A stretch of DNA of 64,000 bases, taken from positions 317,841 through 381,840 of the forward strand of contig NMRA01000263.1 in assembly GCA_002633005.1 (NCBI GenBank), in the 5' to 3' direction. Source of the stretch: Phoronis australis (Eukaryota > Phoronida > Phoronidae). Made by a program: the position numbers and the translations under genes. Below the pieces are notes generated by a model that saw only the letters and a program-made list of their open reading frames with translations, searched no databases and was not told the origin of the DNA. Of this stretch, positions 24,801-33,775 are shown in pieces. The stretch's first letter is position 1; every line of letters begins with the position of its first letter.

Positions 24801-27800
24801 GCGACTTTCCGATGTTACCCCCTTTCATTAGTCATTCTTTGCAGTATTTCACACCTGCAGTGTCCCACTGTGTATGTCTCCAGCTTACGCTCTGTGGTGG
24901 CATTACTGTGTCATTTTATATTCAGTTGAAAATGAAACAAGTATGTTTCAAAACATCGTGTACCTTTTAATTATGTCGCTAGGTCAGTTACTTCATCTAT
25001 GTTCCGTTGAGAGTAGAGTTTTATTCCGAAGATATGAACGAAACGGAATAAAGACTGTTAACAATAAAAAGTGTCGTGTGTTCACAATCAATTCTGTATA
25101 ACAAAGTTTGTGAGTATTTATTGACGAACAAGTCCAATTGACAGAAACCGGAAGCCAAAGCAGTTTCCGGGGAAAAAACCTTAACGAACACAATGGCGTT
25201 ATCACTTTCCTCTCCTCTGGTTACAATGGAAGCTAGAGAACAATACAAGACTAAAGGTAGGCCTAAGAAGTACAGTAGCTCGAACAATTTTTAAACCCGT
25301 AATAACAGTTGAAACAACAACGTAATAAACACTTACAACTAAGCGTAGTCTCTGTGTTATCCACCAAGGGAATAGAAACTTGATGAGAGAGTACACGGTC
25401 TACTGGTGCTACCCCATAATCCAATCACTATTGTGCCATGCAGTTTGTTGCTTAAAGTCACGATGTCTATAACTCTACACTTAGCCGTCCATCTGTAACT
25501 CATCAGTAATTTCCGTACTGTCCTTGATCTCGAACCATCAAAGTGCAAGGTACAGGGCTTGGAATGACCAATGACAAAAAACGCGGAAACTTGTATGGCC
25601 CAAATCATGCCCGATAAGCAGCCTTGAAATGATCAATGTGAACCTTTCCCCGACAAAAATCGGGAGGACTAAAAAAAAAAAAACGTTACCACCATCAGTA
25701 GCATGCGTCTGCGTCGTTTAGCTCGCCCGTCCACTCCCAACCCACACATTTTTGGCTGCAGATCGGTAGTATTTGTCGCCGCGCTTAACAATAACACGAG
25801 ACACCATTGAAAATCCCACCACGCTGTCCCAGATGCCCCGGCAATGTTGACAATTTACATTCCTCCGAAACATAAAGAGCAACTTCCGCTTTTCGAGGTG
25901 AACGTCGTCTGCAACGCCGCGGTAAGAAAGAGATTTGCCGCGGAAATTTTATATCAAATCCGATTTTTTTTACGCGGAAATATTATAAAAAAAGCGGAAA
26001 GCACATTTGAAAAAAGCAGAAATCCGCATTTCCGCGGAAAATTCCAAGCCCTGAAGGTACGTGTGGGCTTTTTGGGAACATTTTTGTGCTTTGACTATGA
26101 ATTTCTTGTGGACTTTCTGGGGCAGAACACCATGAATGGTATTATAAGAGAGAACACTTGTTCATGGTTTGTTGAACCCGTTTCATGTAAATTGATTGAG
26201 TTATGTGTTTGATATGGATGGCTGAATCCAAGTACCCGTGGAATTTCTAGTCCCAAGTGTTATAATTTGTAGTATTATATGTAGTGTATTGGGGACGATC
26301 ACAAGCTGAGGACGCCTGTGGACTACAGTTGCATTAGGCAACACGTAGCCCCTCGGTTGGCCATTAAGGGGCTATAGTACTTCAATTCGCTTTCTGTGCG
26401 CATTTCGTTACATGTATTTTAAACGGGCGGTAACCAAATCTGGTCACTGATTTTGAGATTTCACCTCATCAAAAATACATTCCACACCTAAAACTATTAT
26501 TTAAAAAAGCGCTTACTTTCATCATTAGTTCTTACTACTTCTATAAATATTATATCTTCCATGAAGCTTAGTCAGGTCATGAACAGATCCATTACAACAA
26601 GAAACTATAGGAACACTGTATTTATCCACCTTCACACTTATCAGGCCTTTACTGTGAGTCAGCATGCGTGAATAATTGGTTGATAAGCCACCCGTAGAAC
26701 TACTTTTGGCTGAATAGATGACCAGGCCCTAAAATGATAATTAGCTAAGACCAGTTAAATAATGCTGCATGAAATAGTTAATACCCCCAGGGCAATTTTT
26801 AAAAAATGGGCATCCTCTGCTAGTCTTTCGCCTAGAGCGTTTTAAAAAACTGACCTGTGATTTTCTGGATTATGCAAACAATAAAATTCAAATTGCAACA
26901 TTTTCATTTCTCCCATCCTTATAGGTTATGGAAACAAGCAAAAATTGGCAACAATCCGTACGTGCAACAAAAAAAACATCCCAGCATCACCTAGTCTTGG
27001 TGCAAAGTTGAAAACCCTTATTCGGCCTAATAAGCACCCAATTGTTTTAGGGGGAGGGTGCACTTGTTCTAGCCTAAGGCGGTTTAAGCCTGGTCTCCGA
27101 AACAAGTGAGATCGGAAGCTAGGATTCATCAAATTTACGCTCTATGACGTATCTGTAACTTATGACAGTGTTTCAACAAAATTGTATTGCATTGGTATCA
27201 AACTTCGTTGCTAAATTACGATCATTTTTCAAAAAAAAAATGTGTTGAAATCACAGGGTGAAAACTTGCCGACTGATACGTCGCTGCCTCATGATCGTCG
27301 ATAGGGCAAATTGAGTTCTTGAATAAAAATACAGTTTCGACTCAACAAATTACCTGAAATTCTGCTTAAGCTTTCCAATTAGCGTCCCTAAGATTTTTAA
27401 GCTCCTGTGGAGTCGGGATTAACTGCAGATTAAGTCCAAACCTGCGCTAGATCGTACCCCGCAACCTGAGAAAATCTCTGGACAAACACACACATCGTTG
27501 TCACGTGACGTTTGTTTTGAAGTTTGTCTGGTCTGCATATGTATGAGCGAGCGAGCACGTGCGTGTCATCAGAGTAAACTCAATATAACAATCTAGGTGT
27601 GTATTGTAACTCGAGCAGTAAAACAGAACGTGTTTTATTTAGCACTTGCTGTCTCATCTGCTGTTCGAGAATTGTCTCGGTAAGGGTGACTGGATATGCG
27701 ACAGCCTAACATATATTTTTCGAGAGATTCGGAGTGTTAGGGTGCCGAAGTCTTCACCATCAGTGGGTAATTTTGACTTTAAAAACACCAATCATAATTA

Positions 27801-28853
27801 ACCAAGTAATTCCTCTTAAAAATAATGTAAAAGCTTTATACAGTATTAGAAACTTTCGGAAAACAGTGCGAATATTTATTTCAGCTGATGATGTGCTACC
27901 CGTTTCATGAATAGATTGTTTCCGACTAATATCTTCGATGACATGTAGCGCGCTGCCTGTCCACATGGTTCTAACACTGGTCAACTTTTTTACTACGAGA
28001 TGACGAGTAGAACTACCCGGGTGGTGTGAAATTTTGGGGTCTAGCGGAGACACAGCGGTACCTGAAGACTATCATGTTTCTGTAAATAATAACGGCATAT
28101 TCTAATTAAAAAGTTTCTTAATGTTCGCTGTACTTCAGGAAAATATCGACAATATTTCCCGCAGATCCTGTGTTTTGTATTCATACGCACACTCGCAGTG
28201 AATCACATCTTGGAAATCTCAGATTTGACGGGATGACAATGAATGAGAACAATGAAATTAAAAAACATCTTTTTAGAGCTTGTAATAGCTATAATAAACA
28301 TATTTTTAATATTACAATGCATATGTCTACAAAATCTAAATAACACACCGAGTAGGTCTACACTTATACTGTCCTAACTTGGGTCCTACATTTTTGTATT
28401 CGTGCGCACCGACTGAAAGTAATCGCGAGTGTTGCAAAATCTCTTATCCTGGGCTGACTTGCTTGAAAAATTTAAAATTGTACCAACATTTTGTAGGCTA
28501 CAAGTACAATAAGCGCCCCTCTTCCGAAACAAATTTTTCTAAGCGCCCTAAGCGCTTATTAGGGCAAATACGGTAGCCCTAATAGATGGTGACATCAACA
28601 CACGAAACGATGATTTTAGTGACATTGGCAGCAAGTTTTTGGTAACACACACAAACCACCGGACGCCTGAATTTCAGTCTTCTGACTCACTCGCCCAGCT
28701 GGCGAGCGGGGTTTTGAAACCTGGGTATATCCCTGATATGCGATTAACTTACCACCTTACTGTCGGCATCTTCTTTGAGTTCTTCCAAGCTTTTTTCCTA
28801 TCTTTATTGTAGTTGTATTTCTTTATTTTGCTTCTTCGTCTGATTCTAGCCAT
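21853..28853 (-). CDS. NOP16: Nucleolar protein 16 (60S ribosome biogenesis factor)
   Basis: Five exons on the minus strand: 28753-28853, 23423-23531, 22657-22732, 22437-22543, 21853-21990. Phases match at each junction; the 531 coding bases give 176 residues, against 178 in human. The N-terminus is strongly basic (MARIRRRSKIKKYNYNKDRK), as expected for a nucleolar protein. Family landmarks follow in order: C-SQLKNAWDEKKSTKQN, MGLSYDPNATLPLPK, ELEAEASLPQKR, YMMDKYGEDYKAMARD and NYYQDTPKQIKNKI. These last two blocks are the most conserved part of the family. For exon 1 the donor TG/GTAAGT was preferred over an AG/GTGGTA three bases... upstream region because it restores the Cys-Ser pair seen in human. 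NOP16 assembles into the pre-60S particle in the nucleolus. The first intron is 5.2 kb and full of mobile-element debris. The start is 275 bp from the divergent HIGD2A-type gene. Confidence 0.95.
24330..24800 (+). pseudogene. Retroelement remnant with GIY-YIG endonuclease C-terminus
   Basis: In broken frames the plus strand encodes KVCKPDDYRDDIIYYRNRKS, then VVYEFVCPMNECL, CYIGQTVCSLS, LSMHLQNGAIQDH, REIVEST and finally FEKPILNEQP. This order (NRK-S block, Cys-containing CP motif, YIG-Q-T, MHLQNGA, and a KP-x-LN-Q end) is the C-terminal GIY-YIG-like domain of Penelope-like or similar retroelements. At least two frameshifts and stops separate the blocks, so it is dead. No reverse transcriptase is visible upstream. 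Confidence 0.7.
25553..26053. mobile_element. 501-bp MITE with CAGGGCTTGGAAT ends
   Basis: Terminal inverted repeats are CAGGGCTTGGAAT at the left and ATTCCAAGCCCTG at the right, 13 of 13 bases matching. The direct repeat AAGGTA flanks both ends (25547-25552 and 26054-26059). The right half is rich in CGCGGAAAT-type subrepeats. There is no transposase. The same left end recurs at 49818. The termini look hAT-like, although hAT elements usually leave 8-bp duplications. Confidence 0.8.
26334..26545. repeat. Dispersed repeat, copy 1 (TTAGGCAACACGTAGCC family)
   Basis: It begins TTAGGCAACACGTAGCCCCT, contains AAACGGGCGGTAA and AAAAAAGCGCTTACTTTCATCA, broken here only as quoted shorter blocks, and matches 29399-29600 in the same order. 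Its right boundary is not resolved. Confidence 0.75.
27016..28573. mobile_element. Degraded copy of the HIRAN-carrying DNA element
   Basis: The ends carry AGCGCTTATTAGGG and GGGCAAATACGGTA, matching the terminal repeats of 47338-48778. Internal blocks match that element in order: GGTCTCC-AAAC, AGCTAGGATTCATCAAATTT, TGACGTATCTGTAAC, TAAATTACGATCATTTTTC, and CCCGTTTCATGAATAG. Similarity fades after about 28000, so the HIRAN-coding part is not recognisable in this copy. Confidence 0.7.
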
Positions 28854-29128
28854 TCTTGTTTCAGTACTCGTGGGAACGTACCGGAAGCTGCAACTATTGA
28901 GATAGCCAGTCAATTCTCACAATATTTGTCGCATTCAAATTGATTGATATATTTGGAATAAAAACCAGCTAATGAGAAATGCTTGTTAAAAAAATTCGAA
29001 ATATTGCCTCATTATGAAGTCAAAAATCAACTTTAAAATGAAATTAGTGAATATTTAATAGAAATTTAGAACTGAATACGAAATTATATGTTGAGATGTA
29101 TTTCATCTGACCTACAAAAACAGAAATC
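28854..29128. promoter_or_regulatory. Shared divergent promoter of NOP16 and the HIGD2A-type gene
   Basis: Only 275 bp separate the two start codons. An ETS-type motif ACCGGAAG occurs at 28880-28887, close to the NOP16 start. No TATA box stands out at a sensible position for either gene. ETS-dependent bidirectional promoters are common for housekeeping genes; that this one works that way is inference. Confidence 0.6.
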
Positions 29129-31012
29129 ATGACCAGTGTGACCGCTGAAAACACTTCCAAAGAAAGTTCTAACATGTCGAGCGAAGAGTTTAGCTATCTT
29201 CCTCCGCCAAGTGCTGCAGAGATGTACAGACAAGAAGGAGTGTCGGAAAAGTTTTGGAGGAAGACGAAACAAAATCCATTTGTTCCTCTTGGTCAGTTGG
29301 TAAACGAACATTTATCACAACTGCGTTGTATACTAGTTACGAGATAGATCAGAATTCAGATTGTGTAATTTATTAATGATACCAGAACCAGTTACGGACT
29401 TAGGCAACACGTAGCCTCTCGGTTGGGCGGTTAGGGGCTACAAAACTTCCCATTGCTTTCTGTATGAATATCGTCCCGTGTACTTTAAACGGGCGGTAGG
29501 CCAAATCCAGTCACCGATTGAGAGTTTTCACTTCGTCAAAAATACATTCTTCAGTATGACTCAAAAAAGCGCTTACTTTCATCAGTGTTCCTTTCTACTT
29601 CAACACTTATCTGATGATAGCTATGACAGGTAACTTTGACGAAGAATTCAAACTCCACTTTTTGGTCATCGTTAACTTTTTCCCCCACATGCGCAATAAC
29701 CACAAAGTATTTCAACTGAGTCGCGCGAGTTAGGCGCAAAGGCTAGCTTGAGACTGAGTGAAGCACGTGACGCTGATTGGCGTGACACTTAGCATGGGAA
29801 GGTGTCACGTGAGATTTGTGTCCCTTGGACTTTTTGTTCGTCGACATGCGTGATTTCACGTAACTTCCACAAAATGGCACCCGGTAAGAGAAACTCGAGC
29901 AAACCGTGACAGATTTTCATCGATTTGTTCAAATTATCTCGACTGAATTGTCTCCATACTTATGGTATGTGTTAATTATCACTTTATGTGCATATATGCA
30001 TTTTTCATTTGATTTTATTTCCTGTATTTTGAAATTTGTAACTTTTTGTTGGTATTTACTATCACCCCTGTATGCCTGCAGCATCCACGTGATGTAATTA
30101 CCTATGCCGTATTAAGCAATTGTGGTGCCTAGTCAAAGCGCGTTGCCCCTTCCCATTTGCTCATGCAGCGAATATCTCAAAGTAAAGGCAAAGTTATGTG
30201 TAATTTTCACTTATGAGAAGGAAGCCAATTGAGACCGCTTCGATATGATGAGACCTTGTACTTGGCAATGCTAGCTGTAGACAGTGCCACCGTCTCGACT
30301 GGCTGTCAGGACGGTGAAACTTCTGTTAGGCACTTCATACGCTTTTCGGCGAATTATGCCTCACATCGATTAAAACATCAAAATCATATTATTACATGAA
30401 GGGACACCTTAGGAGGCTATCGATGTCTTTAATTCCTTCCACTGGCAACTTGAACAAATACTCCTTATAATCAAACTTTTCTGCGCGGCTCTGGTCAGTT
30501 GCCCAAGTCGGCAGTTGGCCATTTTTAACACAGGAGATATGATGTCATATGTTTTTGTGCTATGCATGAGATGTGATGTTTTTGTAGGAATAATGGGTAA
30601 ATGCGTCTTGTCTAAATAAATAAATGTCATTTATTGTACACCATAGGCTTTGCTTACACATACATAAATACATTAATTCAAATGTATATTCATAGTATTA
30701 CACAGAGGGCAGTTCTTCTCTTAAAGCCATAGCCTTCTGAATATACAATGCAAGGCGCTGGATACTGTAGTGATTTTTCTGTTGGAATAACCTAACAAGA
30801 GAAGAACAGTTCTTTGAACATTTTGCTTTTAGCTGCTTTTACTATTCACAGGTTTGACAGCTACAGTGCTGGCTTTAAGTGTCGGACTTTGGCAAATGAA
30901 AACGGGAGACAAGAGAATGTCTCAATTAATGATGAGATCACGAATTGTTGCTCAAGGATTTACTGTAGTAGCCGTTCTTGCTGGAGTCGTATATGGCGCA
31001 AACAAGCGGTAG
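29129..31012 (+). CDS. HIGD2A: HIG1 domain family member, type 2 (mitochondrial)
   Basis: Two exons, 29129-29291 and 30852-31012, give 324 coding bases and 107 residues (human HIGD2A has 106). The donor was placed after CTTG/GTCAGT, not at the later GTAAAC, because only this joins the frames and restores the family's VP-(I/L)-G block. Residues 22-54 contain SYLPPPSAAEMYR and KFWRKTKQNPFVPL. Two hydrophobic segments follow, about 55-72 (GLTATVLALSVGLW) and 84-104, separated by the type-2 signature SQLMMRSRIVAQGFT. HIGD2 proteins sit in the mitochondrial inner membrane and support assembly of cytochrome oxidase and supercomplexes, like yeast Rcf1. The gene is divergent from NOP16. An insertion of about 0.7 kb fills part of its intron, and a partial second copy lies 3.4 kb downstream. 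Confidence 0.96.
29400..30110. mobile_element. Repeat insertion of about 710 bp in the HIGD2A intron
   Basis: The left part (TAGGCAACACGTAGCCTCTC, AAACGGGCGGTAG, AAAAAAGCGCTTACTTTCATC) matches 26334-26545. The paralogous intron at about 32800-32820 runs straight from GCCGGA to TTAAGGAATTGTGG, without this sequence, so it serves as an empty site. Near the right end an ATGGCACCCG followed by GTAAGAG looks like a short first exon, perhaps carried by the element. Class unknown. Confidence 0.65.
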
Positions 31013-31349
31013 ATGGAAAAGACTTCGTAGAAATATGGATACTGTGAAGTGACAGTCAGAAACAAGATGAAAATGAAGTTTGCCAAAGACTGTTTTAATG
31101 CTACCACGACAGTAATATAGCTTCCGTAAATTCAGTTGTTTATTCTCTTTCTCTGTACTCCCTTGTAGTGATCAGTCAAGCCCACTTTGGCCTGCTATTA
31201 AAAGCCCTCATTGGCCTTGAATGAAGCAAACTTTTGATGTAGACTGGTAACCATTATAAAAGTGGCTTTAACTCCTTGCAGCGGAGAAGTGATTTGAGGG
31301 CTTAAAAAGAAAACTAGGAGTTCATATTTGCTGAAGATCCGGTTCGGCC

Positions 31350-31355
31350 AATAAA
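31350..31355 (+). terminator. Candidate polyadenylation signal of the HIGD2A-type gene
   Basis: AATAAA lies 338 bases past the stop codon and is the first clear signal on the plus strand. Confidence 0.45.
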
Positions 31356-31387
31356 GCAACCTGTCGTGATGAGCCAACTCGATGTTT

Positions 31388-31770
31388 TCACAGAAGACAT
31401 GAGTTTGTGTTGCTGCTTGAAGTAACTTAACGTTACTTTCAAGCTCATTAAAATTTCATGGATTACATTCTCGTTAAACTTGTTTTTGAGGTAGTTAGAT
31501 AAAAGTTCATGAAGAGCTTGACCGGTGAGAAATGTTTTAATAAGATGTAGCATCCTGTTGTTTTTATTGTACATTATTTATTTATTGCAATTAAAAATAA
31601 CATACTATGAAATGAACATGCGGTCTTATGTTTTGAGTTGTGTTGTTTCCCTCATAGCGTTGTCAGTATGAACACTTCCAAACGTAGTTTTCTGTGAGAT
31701 TTTTCATAGTTTGTTTTACCGGAGAATTGTTTTCTAGCATAAGGTGAATCTTGTTTGCAGCATAACCATC
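31388..31770. repeat. Repeat block A, copy 1
   Basis: This block matches 32020-32395 over its length, for example TGAAGTAACTTAACGTTACT, AGTTCATGAAGAGCTTG, AAGATGTAGCATC, ATTATTTATTTATTGCAATT and TTTGCAGCATAACC in order. It lies just downstream of HIGD2A exon 2. Confidence 0.85.
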
Positions 31771-32019
31771 TTTGATGCGCCCACATATTTATATGTGGAC
31801 GCATTACGCTGTCTTCTCCATCCGTCCGGTGTCCGCTGCTCTATCTCCAAAACCCTTTGACATGTGGTCATGAAATTTGGCACATGTGTTCTTTTCATGG
31901 ATAGGACGGCATGAGTGAACTTTCTTACGGATTCAACTACCGGTGTGCCCTCTAGTGGCAATTTATTTTTTTCGCTTCATAACCTACTTCATAGCAGTGC
32001 ATGGTTAAATTGAAAACAG

Positions 32020-32395
32020 GATTTTTTCAGAAGACATTACTTAATTTGTGTAGCTTCTTGAAGTAACTAAAGGTTACTTTCAATTTCCTTAAAATATCAT
32101 GGATTGCAGGCATTCAACTAGTTTCTCAGGTAGTTAGATGAAAGTTCATGAAGATCTTGGCCGATGAGAAACGTTTTAACAAGATGTAGCATCATGTTGT
32201 TTTTGTTATGCATTATTTATTTATTACAATTAAATATAGCATGCTATGAAATCAACTTGCTGTCCTATGTTTTGAGTTCTGATGTTTCCCTCGTGTAAAA
32301 ACTTCCAAACATAATTTTCCGTGAGACTTTTCATAGTATTTGTTTTGGAAATAGTTTTCTAGCATATGAATTATATGAATTATGTTTGCAGCATA
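32020..32395. repeat. Repeat block A, copy 2
   Basis: Second copy of the block at 31388-31770, directly upstream of the duplicated HIGD2A exon 1. Together with the exon copy it points to a local duplication that was later interrupted. Confidence 0.85.
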
Positions 32396-32584
32396 ACCGT
32401 TTCCTTGAAACTAGCATTTTAGAAGAATTTTCAACTGTACAAATTACTCCAATTCATATAGTCCATCAGCCCGTTGTATTTTTTCGTTACTCAGTTTTTA
32501 GTTTGTGGGGCTGAAAATTTTTGCAGTTCTGTGATGGTTTTCACAAGTTACAGCCTAGCGAGATGGACAGTGTTGCCAGACTAC

Positions 32585-33000
32585 ACGTCGAACGAAGAGT
32601 TTAGCTATCTTCCTCCGCCAAGTGCTGCAGAGATGTACAGAAAAGGAGTGGCGGAAAAATTTTGGAGGAAAACAAAACAAAATCCATTTGTTCCTCTTGG
32701 TCAGTTGGTAATGAAAAATTTATCACAACTGTTTTGTACTACGGTAGTTACGAGATCAGGATTCAGACTGTGTAATTATTATGATACTGGTACCAGAACC
32801 AGTGCCGGATTAAGGAATTGTGGCACTCGTAGCATTAGTCGAAGCGCTGGTCCCCGACTCATATGGTCACTGGGCAATGTTAGCTGTAGACAATGCCATC
32901 ATCTCGACTGACTGTCGGGACGGTGACACTTCTATAGCCATAGACACTTATACACTTTTCGGCGAATTATGCCTCACACCGATCAAATCATAAAAATCAC
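32585..33000 (+). pseudogene. Partial duplicate of HIGD2A exon 1 and intron
   Basis: The reading frame SNEEFSYLPPPSAAEMYR, KGVAEKFWRKTKQ and NPFVPLG repeats HIGD2A residues 18-55 with one codon deleted and a few substitutions. The donor CTTG/GTCAGT is kept. The following 300 bases match the HIGD2A intron (29330-29398 then 30111-30380). The N-terminal part with the start codon is replaced by unrelated sequence and no second copy of exon 2 is seen up to 36 kb. It is therefore probably non-functional, though the exon is intact enough to be spliced. An open frame upstream from 32474 could supply a new N-terminus; nothing supports its use. Confidence 0.85.
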
Positions 33001-33119
33001 TTTATAATTGTTTATTTTTGTGCCCATGGCTGTATCACCTAAACATTCTACAGGATCTTTATTATATGAAGCAAATGTGTTCATATGAAGTTAACAACAG
33101 AAGACTATGACTTTCAGAT

Positions 33120-33775
33120 GGGTCCGACTAACACTGCCCTCTAGTGGTAATTTCATTTTTTCTGTTTTCCTGTTTCTCTGAAGTTCCTCGACGAATTATC
33201 ATGAAATTTTTTAAAGTAGCTTTCTTTTAAAGAAATGGTGACATTCTCCGGTTTTCAGATGGATTCAACATATTTTTCGCCATCTAGTGGCCATTTTTAC
33301 TCATCTGTTTTCTAGTCTATTTGCTGTCTACCCTCTTTTAACCAAACCACTTTTAGGATGATTGTGAAAATTGGCTTATATATTGTTCGTGTGAAGAGGA
33401 TGATTGACCATGATTTTCCTTCTTCAATTACTGTGGCGCCTCCTAGTGGCAGTTTTTTCGCACCCTTAGCTGTATATCTCCTGTCAAAAGCCCTCTGCAG
33501 AATGTTTATTAAATTTAGCAAGTGTTTTGATATCTTCCGTTGACAACTTTCAGACGGATCTGATGAACCTTTGTCCCCTAGTGGCAATTTCATTTTTTTC
33601 CATTTTGCTAAAGTTTCTTGACGGATTTTCATGAAATGTGGTAAATAGCTTTTTGTTAAAAAAACGGTGACATTTCAAGTTTTTTGATGGATTCAAAATA
33701 TTTTGTACTATGTAATGGCTATTTTTATGATACAAATCAATCACACAGTTTGCAGTGCATTCGTGGGCGCATTTC
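33120..33775. repeat. Diverged tandem units of about 150 bp with a CTAGTGGC core
   Basis: CCCTCTAGTGG, GCCATCTAGTGGCC, CCTCCTAGTGGCAG and CCCCTAGTGGCAAT recur at about 33138, 33288, 33438 and 33577, each followed by a T-rich tract and preceded by a GATGGATTC-like block. A similar unit is at 31880-31975. The array ends in GTGGGCGCATTTCAACGCTC near 33765, while a GCGCCCACATA palindrome sits at 31777, suggesting one larger element. Confidence 0.55.

Larger units (their letters stand above)
23532..28752 (-). other. NOP16 intron 1, dense in mobile-element remnants
   Basis: The intron holds a diverged copy of the 20-bp repeat family (about 23835-24090), a GIY-YIG retroelement remnant (about 24330-24800), an inverted-repeat MITE (25553-26053), a dispersed repeat starting at 26334 and a HIRAN-family element relative (about 27016-28573). 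No other gene was found in it. Confidence 0.75.
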
